Assembly (NCBI GenBank): GCA_031556725.1
Contig: JAVBSL010000020.1
Span: 49,609-113,608 of the forward strand
Source of the DNA: UBA935 sp031556725
Lineage (GTDB): Bacteria > Bacillota > Clostridia > Lachnospirales > Lachnospiraceae
Length of the DNA: 64,000 nt
Direction: 5' to 3'
A program made the position numbers and the translations under genes. The notes under the pieces are model-generated. The model had not been told where the DNA came from and did not search any database. It saw only the letters and a program-made list of their open reading frames with translations. Numbering within the stretch: position 1 is the stretch's first letter; the number at the start of each line of letters is the position of its first letter. Shown piece by piece: positions 1 to 6,890 of this stretch.

Positions 1-199
1 CCGCTTGCTCCCCCTGCGGCATCAGTACACCCAGAACACGTTCCTTACCTAAAGCCTCCACACACAGGGCAGCCACAATAGAACTGTCTTTTCCGCCGCT
101 GATTCCAATTACCGCTTTCGTCTCGGGGGAAGCATTATGCTGGAAATAATCGGTGACCCATTGTATAAGCTGCGGTGTAACATTTTTTGCATTAAACAT
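1..199 (-). CDS. nadE: NAD synthetase NadE, N-terminal part (cut by window edge)
   Basis: Makes NAD from nicotinate adenine dinucleotide by ATP-dependent amidation, the last cytoplasmic step of NAD synthesis. The first 66 codons are visible; translation gives the adenylation loop SGGKDSS at about residues 38-44, the hallmark of this N-type ATP pyrophosphatase family. The ATG at 199-197 follows a good GGAGGGAATTAG ribosome site. It begins 42 nt after the stop of the upstream phosphoribosyltransferase on the same strand, so it is probably the last or a late gene of the NAD-salvage operon. Whether it uses ammonia or has a glutaminase domain cannot be told: the N-terminal start directly with the synthetase fold suggests the short ammonia-dependent form. 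Confidence 0.9.
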   Translation of the reverse strand, partial: MFNAKNVTPQLIQWVTDYFQHNASPETKAVIGISGGKDSSIVAALCVEALGKERVLGVLMPQGEQA

Positions 200-241
200 C
201 TAATTCCCTCCATCTATATATCCGTATATTTTTTTGGCATA

Positions 242-1726
242 TCAGAATCTGCCATTATGCAAAATGTTCCGGATTTCCTTAAGTGATTGTTCTGTTACCA
301 TCTTGCCATCCCGGAAGACCTGTTTTAAGAGATTTTCACGGTCAAATGAAGCAAGAGTGGCAGGATCAAAACCGTCCTGATAATCCAGATTACCATTTAT
401 GTCACGGTAAACAACACACATACCTCGCTGGGATTTTTTGAAGTTGCCGGTATCGGTTTTGGGATCTTTGAAGATTTGAATCGGCTTGCCGTTAACTTCA
501 CAATAGGTTGCCTTTATGGCGATGCCGAAGGTATCTCTGGTATATGGTTTCAGTTCGCCGTCCTGCTCCAGACACTGCATGGAAAAGCTGCCCACGCCCA
601 ATAAAACATTATTACAGGCAAATCCGTTTTGGGTCAGTATTTGATAAATACTTTCTGCTCGCTGGGGGGTGATGCTGTCGCCGTAAATCACCTTAATGTG
701 GGAGTCGAGAACTTTATATCCTTTGGAGTTCACCTTTCCACCGAAAGTTTCCCAGAGCCTTTTTACCGTTTCAGTGGTGATTTCCACCGGATCGCCGCTG
801 TCGCCTCTGATTCCGATGTATCCGCCGTGCTTTAAAATATCCTCTTTACAATCAGGAAGGATATGATCCACCATGTTCCAATAATCATAACTATCCGATA
901 CCATGCTGAAGCCGTTTTCCGGATAAATATCATTCAGCAGTCGTTTGACCATGGATTTTTCATCACCATCTACAGCATAGTTGCTGTTCATCACAGAGTG
1001 TTCTGTGGAAATGGCACCAAAGGCCACCGGTTCTAAGGTGCAGTCACAGTTATAATAATCCTCTAAAAAAAGGATGGTCGGAACAGTAGCAGTGTTTAAA
1101 AACGAGAGACAAAAACCGGCACTTGACTTGATAGCACTTTCACAACTTTCCTGACCCCTCATGCTGAAATCACCTAAAGCCCGGCTGCGGGGAATGTCAT
1201 CCTCGACGCTGATGTCAAAATACTTGTTGACGATTTGTCTGTACCGGTATCCCACATTGGCGGAAACCTGAGCGTGCCACAGGGAGCAGCTTAATGCGGT
1301 TTCCAGGGTGTTGACCAGCCACGCAAAATCAGGATGTGTATTGGTTATTTCAAACATCGGGACTTTAACCGGGACTCTGGTGCCTTCAGCAATTGCATTA
1401 ATCTCAATGGGTAAGTAACCCAAATCATGCAGCTTTTCAATTTTGTCATAGTTTACAATTTTTTCACCCAGTGTATGATTAATGATGCGCTTATATTCGG
1501 TCATTACTTCATTTTTAGTGCGGCTGAAAAAATTCGTATTAAAAGAGGAGATAAGGTATTCTTTGATAAAAGCCTGCAAACCGAACATTACCAATTTATC
1601 CTCATCACTGATTCGGGACATTCGCGGCGTATAATAAGAAACTATCTTGGTTATACCTTTCGGATACTGCTCATTATGGGTGGTTTTATAATAATCTAAT
1701 AAAAGTAAAGGATTTATATTATTCAT
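242..1726 (-). CDS. nadV: Nicotinamide phosphoribosyltransferase (NAMPT/NadV family)
   Basis: Predicted to join nicotinamide and PRPP to give NMN. At 494 aa it has the length of the NAMPT family and aligns by eye with the animal enzyme along its length: PIEINAIAEGTRVPVKVPMF, AEHS-like TEHSVM, VSDSYDYWN, the IRGDSGDP phosphate/ribose-binding stretch, VIYGDSI and the GVGSFSMQ loop. This separates it from nicotinate phosphoribosyltransferases. The ATG at 1726 overlaps the end of the prs-like gene by 8 nt, so the two are translationally coupled. The neighbour could supply its PRPP. An alternative, not excluded by sequence, is that the pair handles ADP-ribose pyrophosphate like the phage NARP1 enzymes Namat and Adps. 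Confidence 0.88.
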   Translation of the reverse strand: MNNINPLLLLDYYKTTHNEQYPKGITKIVSYYTPRMSRISDEDKLVMFGLQAFIKEYLISSFNTNFFSRTKNEVMTEYKRIINHTLGEKIVNYDKIEKLHDLGYLPIEINAIAEGTRVPVKVPMFEITNTHPDFAWLVNTLETALSCSLWHAQVSANVGYRYRQIVNKYFDISVEDDIPRSRALGDFSMRGQESCESAIKSSAGFCLSFLNTATVPTILFLEDYYNCDCTLEPVAFGAISTEHSVMNSNYAVDGDEKSMVKRLLNDIYPENGFSMVSDSYDYWNMVDHILPDCKEDILKHGGYIGIRGDSGDPVEITTETVKRLWETFGGKVNSKGYKVLDSHIKVIYGDSITPQRAESIYQILTQNGFACNNVLLGVGSFSMQCLEQDGELKPYTRDTFGIAIKATYCEVNGKPIQIFKDPKTDTGNFKKSQRGMCVVYRDINGNLDYQDGFDPATLASFDRENLLKQVFRDGKMVTEQSLKEIRNILHNGRF

Positions 1727-2516
1727 TTTCAGTTCCTCCGATTATTTCAATTAGTGGATGTTCTCCGGTGTAGATACTTTTTGTGGTATAGATTTTTTCC
1801 AGGTAACCGCTGTCTATTAGTTCACCGTTTAAGATAGATTTTTCACAGTGGGTGACATATAGATAGATTTTATCCGCCCCTAATTCCTTCAGTTTTTTGG
1901 CTGAATGAAGAAATGTGCCGCCATAGCTTGAGATATCATCAATAATAAGGGCATTAAAAGAAGCTGTGGGTAATGCACCCTGAACTTCAAGTCCTAATAT
2001 TTTACCGGTACTCCAGTCACGTTTTTTCACGCCGAAGGCACAGGGGAAACTGATTAATTCCGAATAACGTTTGCAGCTGCCTTCATCCGGATAGAAGACG
2101 ATATCCCGTTGGGGGTCAAGCAGCTTACTGATCAGATCCCTGATATTTTTATCAATGTTTTCCTGAACCACATTGTTAAGAAGGGCCAGTGAAACGTTTG
2201 AATGAGCATCCCTGACGATGACCTTATCAAATCTGAGCGAATTAATAAATTCACAAAAATATTTCAGGGTAAAGACTTCCTGCCTGTTTTTTATCCGATC
2301 CATCCTGGCGTGAGGAATATAAGGCATATACAAGGTGAGTTTTTGGATGGAAAATTGCTCCCTTAAATGCTTGACAATGAAAAATAAAAGCATTTCCTCG
2401 TCTTGTTCGTAAAGCCACTGGATGTCAACTTCATTGGAGTCCACCATAATATTCAGACGGGGTGTCTGATCGGGATATCGTTCGATCGATAATGGGACAT
2501 TGTTAAGCTTAAACAT
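1719..2516 (-). CDS. Short, divergent ribose-phosphate pyrophosphokinase (Prs-like)
   Basis: Predicted to transfer pyrophosphate from ATP to ribose 5-phosphate or a related sugar phosphate. The ATP/pyrophosphate loop YIPHARMDR (about residues 66-74) and the PRPP-binding loop LIIDDISSYGGT (about 190-201) are both present. It is only 265 aa; housekeeping Prs is near 315 aa, and the usual C-terminal allosteric/oligomer residues are not obvious, so this is probably a dedicated paralogue rather than the housekeeping enzyme. Its ATG shares one base with the pncA stop (TAATG), and it overlaps nadV by 8 nt, so it is embedded in the salvage operon. Such Prs-nadV pairs are also found in phages. Confidence 0.8.
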   Translation of the reverse strand: MFKLNNVPLSIERYPDQTPRLNIMVDSNEVDIQWLYEQDEEMLLFFIVKHLREQFSIQKLTLYMPYIPHARMDRIKNRQEVFTLKYFCEFINSLRFDKVIVRDAHSNVSLALLNNVVQENIDKNIRDLISKLLDPQRDIVFYPDEGSCKRYSELISFPCAFGVKKRDWSTGKILGLEVQGALPTASFNALIIDDISSYGGTFLHSAKKLKELGADKIYLYVTHCEKSILNGELIDSGYLEKIYTTKSIYTGEHPLIEIIGGTENE

Positions 2517-3043
2517 TAATTATCCTCCATGTGCAATACGGAAACCTGGCACATTTTCATAGTAAGCAGCGCAGCCTTGTGACTTTCTTCCGTTACCCCG
2601 GCACAACAACGGGCATCAACAGTGATAGTTATTTCCGGTAATTGTGCCTTTAGGATAAGGGCATTGGAAACAACACAAATATCTGTACATAATCCGCAAA
2701 GCTCTATTTCGTCAAAGGCATCAGCCGCTACATGTTTGGCAAGATCCAGGGAACCAAAGGTGGGTTTGTCGAATACCTCACAGCCGTCTGTATCCAGACC
2801 ATCGGCAATCAGATGTCCTTCAGTGCCCTGTACACAGTGTACCACCGGCAGATATTTGCCTTCCTGGGTGGCAAGGTAATTTTCATAATGGGTGTCACGG
2901 GTAAAAAGAATTTCCTGACCGCTTTGTTTGTATTCGGCGATCTTTTCTTTTACCGCCGGTAAAATCTTTTCCGCTGCCGGAGAACCCAGAGCTCCGGTAA
3001 TAAAGTCATTTTGCATGTCAACTACAATCAATAATTTTTTCAT
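2516..3043 (-). CDS. pncA: Nicotinamidase (isochorismatase-like cysteine hydrolase)
   Basis: Hydrolyses nicotinamide to nicotinate and ammonia in the cytoplasm. The 175-aa protein carries the catalytic triad expected for PncA: Asp9 in VDMQNDF, Lys93 in FDKPTFGS and Cys123 in CTDICVVS, plus metal ligands in RDTHYENY (Asp50, His52) and VVHC (His69). The start has the ribosome site GGAGGGTTAG and lies 2 nt after the nrtR stop. With NadE it would form the deamidating route, whereas NadV in the same operon is an amidated route, so the operon offers two ways to use nicotinamide. Confidence 0.9.
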   Translation of the reverse strand: MKKLLIVVDMQNDFITGALGSPAAEKILPAVKEKIAEYKQSGQEILFTRDTHYENYLATQEGKYLPVVHCVQGTEGHLIADGLDTDGCEVFDKPTFGSLDLAKHVAADAFDEIELCGLCTDICVVSNALILKAQLPEITITVDARCCAGVTEESHKAALLTMKMCQVSVLHMEDN

Positions 3044-3045
3044 TT

Positions 3046-3759
3046 CTAACCCTCCATTTTTTTGGTGTATAATTTTGCCGGACGATGTCCCTTGTCACTT
3101 GTGTACTTATCTGTTTCCTGAACCAAATCATTAATTTTACGACGGAAATTGGCAGCTTGATCCTTTTTGCCTAAAATGGCTTCATAGACGTTTTGAAGCT
3201 GTGTTAAAGTAAATTCGGGCGGCAACAGATGAAAGATAATATTGCTGTAAAGGATCTTAGACTGTAATCGCTCCAAAGCCATCCGGATAATATGATAGTG
3301 GTCAAATCCGAAATCCTGTTTGGTTAACGTCAGCTCGTTATTATGAAAAGCAATGATGTCTTTATTTTGGAACTGTACGGTAAACCAGGTTGTTTCGTTT
3401 GTAAACTTCTTGGACTGGGCTTCATTCATAAGACCCAGATAGGAGAGGGAAAGCACCCTTGCACGGGGATCCCTGTCTAAGCTGCAAAACGTATAAAGCT
3501 GTTCCAGATAACATTGATCCACATGGGCTTTTTCAAAAATTTTCCGAGAAATATTATCTTCCGGTAGCTCATCATTATTAAGGAAACCACCAGGTAAGCA
3601 CCATTTATCGTGGTATGGATCAGTTGACCTTTTGTATAGCAGAATTTCTAAATTTATATCCGGCAGCTTTCTGTAACTGTTGGATTCCTGGGTGTTTATC
3701 GTAAATATGGCAGCATCGGTACAGACGAAAGGATGTTCATAATTAAATATACTATCCAA
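3046..3759 (-). CDS. nrtR: NrtR-type transcriptional regulator (Nudix-like sensor plus winged helix)
   Basis: Predicted repressor of NAD-metabolism genes that senses ADP-ribose or NAD-related ligands. The N-terminal half is a Nudix fold with the landmark GGFLNNDE, but the catalytic REUXEE part reads RKIFEK, so hydrolytic glutamates are missing: a ligand-binding rather than enzymatic domain. The C-terminal part (about 150-237) has the winged-helix signature NFRRKINDL ... GHRPAKLY typical of NrtR proteins. The best start is TTG at 3759, 237 aa, because it follows AAAGGAGGTGATTCCG; a longer reading frame upstream to 3891 would run through the promoter and palindrome. It heads the salvage operon and probably regulates itself. 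Confidence 0.85.
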   Translation of the reverse strand: MDSIFNYEHPFVCTDAAIFTINTQESNSYRKLPDINLEILLYKRSTDPYHDKWCLPGGFLNNDELPEDNISRKIFEKAHVDQCYLEQLYTFCSLDRDPRARVLSLSYLGLMNEAQSKKFTNETTWFTVQFQNKDIIAFHNNELTLTKQDFGFDHYHIIRMALERLQSKILYSNIIFHLLPPEFTLTQLQNVYEAILGKKDQAANFRRKINDLVQETDKYTSDKGHRPAKLYTKKMEG

Positions 3760-3778
3760 CGGAATCACCTCCTTTTTA

Positions 3779-3831
3779 GTTATTATCAATGTGATAATAA
3801 CAGATATAACATAACAAGGTAGTTTTGTCAA
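3779..3831 (-). promoter_or_regulatory. Promoter and candidate NrtR operator of the NAD-salvage operon
   Basis: On the minus strand TTGACA (3831-3826) and TATATC or TTATAT (about 3809-3803) are spaced 16-17 bp. Two bases further begins a perfect inverted repeat, GTTATTATCA at 3779-3788 and TGATAATAAC at 3792-3801 with a 3-nt centre. The palindrome covers the expected transcription start, and the nrtR ribosome site follows about 7 bases after it. A regulator bound there would block initiation. Assignment to NrtR is by position. Confidence 0.8.
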
Positions 3832-3908
3832 TGATTTTTTGAAAGAGTTTAGTTCAATCCTTGCATTACAAAAAAATGCGTATTGGCGCAAAAAATGGTA
3901 ACGGAGTA

Positions 3909-3937
3909 TTGAAAAAAATAAAATACTATGATAAAAT
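3909..3937 (+). promoter_or_regulatory. Promoter of the DUF4143 ATPase gene
   Basis: TTGAAA at 3909-3914 and TAAAAT at 3932-3937 are separated by 17 bp, ending 44 bases before the chosen ATG. Confidence 0.55.
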
Positions 3938-3981
3938 AAGACTACTGAAAAATGCGTATAGATGCAATTCGGAGGAATGAT

Positions 3982-5235
3982 ATGGAGATTAAAAGAGATT
4001 TATATCTTAACGAATTAATAGGGAAAAAAAATAATGGAATGGTAAAGATTATAACGGGGATTAGAAGATGTGGAAAGTCTTACTTACTGTTTCATCTGTA
4101 TAAAAAATATTTATTAGAAAATTGCGCAACGGCGGATCACATTATTGAGATTGCACTTGATGGAATTGAAAACGAAGAACTGAGAGATCCCAAAGAATGT
4201 TTTAGATACATTAAAAACAATATAAAAGATAAGGAAATATATTACATTTTACTTGATGAAGTTCAATTCATGGAGCGGTTTGAAGAAGTTCTAAATAGCT
4301 TGGTAAGAATTGAAAATGTTGATGTTTATGTAACAGGAAGTAACTCGAAATTTTTATCAAGTGATATTGTGACAGAATTTAGAGGAAGGGGAGATGAACT
4401 GCGAATTTACCCGCTTTCTTTTCGGGAATTCTTCTCTGTATATGATGGCGATTATGATGACGCATGGAATGAATATATGATATATGGTGGGCTGCCTGTA
4501 ATTTGTCAGCTTGATACAGACCGAAAGAAAGCAGAATACCTGAAAAATATATTTGAAAATGTTTATTTAAAGGATGTCATTGAAAGAAATAGGATTCAGA
4601 ATATTGATACGATCAATACTCTTGTGGACGTGCTTGCTTCAGCTATTGGAGCTCCCACAAATCCAACAAAAATATCAAATACATTTACCGGCAAACAGAA
4701 CACGACTTATGCAAATAAGACAATATCAAACCATATTGATTATCTTGTGGAAGCTTTTTTAATATCGAAGGCAAATAGATATGATATAAAAGGAAGAAAA
4801 TATATTGGAGCAAATTTAAAATATTATTATACGGATCTGGGGCTGCGAAATGCCAGATTAAGTTTCAGACAGCAGGAACCGACACATATTATAGAAAATA
4901 TAGTATACAACGAGTTGCTGATTCGGGGATATAATGTAGATGTTGGAATCGTGGAAGTACATGGAAGAAATCGTGAAGGCAAAAGCATACGCAAGCAGCT
5001 GGAAGTGGATTTTATTGTCAATCAAGGAAGTCAGCGTTATTATATTCAAGTAGCTTATGATATAAGCAGTGAGGAAAAGCAGCGACAAGAATTTAATTCA
5101 TTAAAGCACATAGAGGACTCATTTAAAAAAATAGTGATAGTTAATGGCACGTCAAAACCTTGGAGAACTGAGGAAGGGTTTGTTATTATGGGAATGAAAT
5201 ATTTCCTTACAAATGTAGATAGTCTGGACTACTAA
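3982..5235 (+). CDS. AAA-family ATP-binding protein with C-terminal DUF4143
   Basis: A 417-aa cytoplasmic ATPase of the large, poorly understood AAA_14/DUF4143 family. Walker A is GIRRCGKSYLL near residue 27, Walker B is YYILLDEVQFMERF near 90, a sensor-like VTGSNSKFLSS follows, and YGGLPVI precedes the DUF4143 region, which ends in a PD-(D/E)XK-like stretch LEVDFIVNQGSQRYYIQV. The start at 3982 is set by GGAGGAATGAT; an in-frame ATG at 3952 lacks such a site. The gene is visibly more AT-rich than its neighbours and stands alone with its own promoter and terminator, which is compatible with acquisition by transfer. Function is unknown. Confidence 0.85.
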   Translation: MEIKRDLYLNELIGKKNNGMVKIITGIRRCGKSYLLFHLYKKYLLENCATADHIIEIALDGIENEELRDPKECFRYIKNNIKDKEIYYILLDEVQFMERFEEVLNSLVRIENVDVYVTGSNSKFLSSDIVTEFRGRGDELRIYPLSFREFFSVYDGDYDDAWNEYMIYGGLPVICQLDTDRKKAEYLKNIFENVYLKDVIERNRIQNIDTINTLVDVLASAIGAPTNPTKISNTFTGKQNTTYANKTISNHIDYLVEAFLISKANRYDIKGRKYIGANLKYYYTDLGLRNARLSFRQQEPTHIIENIVYNELLIRGYNVDVGIVEVHGRNREGKSIRKQLEVDFIVNQGSQRYYIQVAYDISSEEKQRQEFNSLKHIEDSFKKIVIVNGTSKPWRTEEGFVIMGMKYFLTNVDSLDY

Positions 5236-5244
5236 TAATAAAAC

Positions 5245-5284
5245 AAGTGCCAAGGCAGGATAAGAAATCACTGCTTTGGCACTT
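5245..5284. terminator. Bidirectional terminator between convergent genes
   Basis: AAGTGCCAAGGCAG (5245-5258) pairs with CTGCTTTGGCACTT (5271-5284) over 14 positions with one G-T pair and a 12-nt loop. It lies between the ends of the ATPase gene and the response-regulator remnant. Confidence 0.75.
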
Positions 5285-5288
5285 CCAC

Positions 5289-5654
5289 TTATTGTTTCGT
5301 TTCTGTTACTAAAAAGGAATGCGAAGTCCGTGTGAAATATACTTCTGCGGATAACGCTGTGATTTTATAGGAAGCCGGGTAGATAACTCCCAGTCCTTTT
5401 AGCCGATCGGTAAGACCGCTTCTGGCAGTCAGGAAAATAGTAGGCGTGCCGCGGCTTTCCTGAAAGACCCGATAACCGTCCACACCGGGCAGCATAATGT
5501 CCAGCAGAATCAAATCATATGAATTGAAATCCAGTTTATGAATAGCGGCATCACCATCCATAACGGCAGTACAAGTATGTCCCACCAATTGGAGAATCTT
5601 CTGGATAAGCCGGTTTATGGATAATTCATCTTCAACAATCAGTATTTTAGCCAT
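5289..5654 (-). pseudogene. Decayed OmpR-type response regulator (receiver remnant)
   Basis: The first about 90 residues are a good receiver domain: ILIVEDE at the N-terminus, the phosphoacceptor in LILLDIMLPGVDGY and the switch Thr in PTIFLTARS. After DRLKGLG the usual GADDYxxKPF segment with its conserved Lys is missing. The remaining about 30 residues (IYPASYKITALSAEVYF...) resemble the linker that precedes a winged-helix domain, and the frame then stops. The simplest reading is an internal deletion plus loss of the DNA-binding domain. No kinase gene is adjacent. A functional single-domain regulator is less likely because the receiver itself is incomplete. Confidence 0.7.
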
Positions 5655-5806
5655 CGTTCACCTCATAAAGATAGTATTGGGTTCTGCACTAAGAATAACA
5701 CAAAAATGTTATAAAGTTGTAAAAATAGTTTTCCGGCTTTTGCTTGACATAATTGCTAACATTATGCTACATTTATGGCAATTAAATAATACTGGTAGTA
5801 TTAAAG

Positions 5807-5844
5807 TGCCGTTAATATTGTGATGCAATATTAGGGCATTTTTT
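5807..5844 (+). promoter_or_regulatory. Leader hairpin with T-run before the methyltransferase gene
   Basis: TAATATTG (5813-5820) and CAATATTA (5826-5833) form a perfect stem with a 5-nt loop, extended by TGCC (5807-5810) pairing with GGCA (5835-5838); T residues follow at 5839-5844. A TTGACA lies about 70 bp upstream (5740s). The structure resembles an intrinsic terminator sitting inside the leader, so it may be an attenuator, or the terminator of an unseen upstream transcript. Confidence 0.5.
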
Positions 5845-5862
5845 GCGTGAAGGGAGAAAAAT

Positions 5863-6648
5863 ATGAATGAGAAAAAGGTTGTGAATGATTTTTATCAGAA
5901 GTGCGATGAAGAAGAACGATTAAATGGTAAGCAGGGATATGTGGAATATGCAACCACAATGACATATATAAAAAAGTATCTTGAGCCGGGTATGAAGATT
6001 GCGGAAATCGGAGCCGGAACAGGGAGATATTCCCTGGCACTATCCAGAGCTGGATATCAGGTGGCGGCAGTTGAATTAGTGGAAAGGAACATTCAGGTAT
6101 TCAGATCCAAACTAAACGAAAGTGATGATATTCGTATCATCCAGGGGAATGCCATGGATCTGTCCTGTTTTGCGGATGAAAGCATGGATATTACTCTTTC
6201 TTTGGGACCCATGTATCATCTGTTTAGTGAGGAACATAAACGGAAGGCACTGGAAGAAGCCCTAAGGATTACCAAGAAGGGTGGGTTCATTTTTGTGGCT
6301 TACTGTATGAATGAGGCAACAATCCTACAATATTGCTTTAAGCAGAAAACCATCTGGGCAGATATAGAAAAAGGACTGTTGACAGAGGACTTTAGATGGG
6401 CTGCAAATGAAAATGATGCCTTTTCGTTGGTTCGGCCAGCTGCTATTAAAGCTTTGACAGGCAATTATCCGGTAGAACGCCTTGGCTTAGTGGCAACAGA
6501 TGGTGCAACCCGGTATTTGGATAATGTAATTGATGAAATGGAAGAAGAGTTATATCAAAAATATTTACAATATCATTTTTCAATATGTGAGCGGGAGGAT
6601 TTAATCGGTGCATCCAATCATGTGCTTGATATTTTGAAAAAGGTATGA
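5863..6648 (+). CDS. Class I SAM-dependent methyltransferase
   Basis: A 261-aa cytoplasmic enzyme predicted to move a methyl group from S-adenosylmethionine to an unknown acceptor. Motif I is IAEIGAGTGRYSLAL (about 46-60), motif II is VAAVELVERNI, a GNAMDLS segment gives the adenine contact and ITLSLGPMYHL is motif IV; the C-terminal part is variable and substrate-specific. The start follows AAGGGAGAAAAAT. It is a single gene preceded by a hairpin leader. Nothing in the sequence ties it to rRNA or a drug; small-molecule or ubiquinone-like methyltransferases are equally possible. Confidence 0.85.
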   Translation: MNEKKVVNDFYQKCDEEERLNGKQGYVEYATTMTYIKKYLEPGMKIAEIGAGTGRYSLALSRAGYQVAAVELVERNIQVFRSKLNESDDIRIIQGNAMDLSCFADESMDITLSLGPMYHLFSEEHKRKALEEALRITKKGGFIFVAYCMNEATILQYCFKQKTIWADIEKGLLTEDFRWAANENDAFSLVRPAAIKALTGNYPVERLGLVATDGATRYLDNVIDEMEEELYQKYLQYHFSICEREDLIGASNHVLDILKKV

Positions 6649-6680
6649 TTTTTATCAAGTAACATTTTTTGGAAAAAGTA

Positions 6681-6822
6681 TTGTTTTTTATTAGCAAAAT
6701 GGTATAATATACTTAACAAGACAGCCGATACGATAGCACAACCTATCCGTTTCCGGCGATTAGAAACTAATAAGAAATAGCGCCTAACTTTGTCAGAGCT
6801 GGGGCGCTATTTCTTATTTTTT
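6681..6822 (+). ncRNA. Candidate antisense RNA (type I antitoxin) with its promoter
   Basis: A near-consensus promoter, TTGTTT (6681-6686), 16 bp, TATAAT (6703-6708), points into a stretch without coding potential. Transcription from about 6715 would end at the strong hairpin 6771-6816 plus T-run, giving an RNA near 108 nt. It runs opposite to, and overlaps the 3' end of, the small toxin gene at 6807-6890. This convergent, 3'-overlapping layout is that of known type I systems such as bsrG/SR4 and txpA/RatA. The RNA itself is inferred. Confidence 0.65.
6771..6822. terminator. Strong hairpin terminator shared by antisense RNA and toxin mRNA
   Basis: TAAGAAATAGCGCC (6771-6784) and GGCGCTATTTCTTA (6803-6816) form a perfect 14-bp stem with an 18-nt loop; six T follow on the plus strand (6817-6822). 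On the minus strand the T-tract is weaker (TTAGTTTC), so termination of the toxin mRNA there is less certain. The stem contains the toxin stop codon. Confidence 0.8.
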
Positions 6823-6890
6823 ATATTTAGAATTGCTACAATAAGTAACCCTATGGTAAAGATAACCATAAATTCTTCATATGTACTCAT
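6807..6890 (-). CDS. Small holin-like type I toxin (27 aa)
   Basis: The protein starts MSTYEEFMVIFTIGL, continues with a hydrophobic segment (about residues 8-22) and ends in a basic tail NIKNKK. This pattern, including the MSTYE/MTVYE-like start, is that of the putative holin-like toxin family (Hol_Tox), to which B. subtilis BsrE and BsrG belong; overexpressed members damage the membrane. GGAAGGAG lies 8 nt before the ATG at 6890; ATG at 6896 is in frame but too close to it. The antisense RNA promoter lies beyond its 3' end on the other strand. The product is too short for ordinary gene callers. Confidence 0.75.
   Translation of the reverse strand: MSTYEEFMVIFTIGLLIVAILNIKNKK

Noticed and set aside
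3760..3891. Longer nrtR reading frame with 44 extra N-terminal codons
   Set aside because: It would cover the -35/-10 boxes and the palindrome; the TTG at 3759 has a perfect ribosome site and begins the conserved protein.
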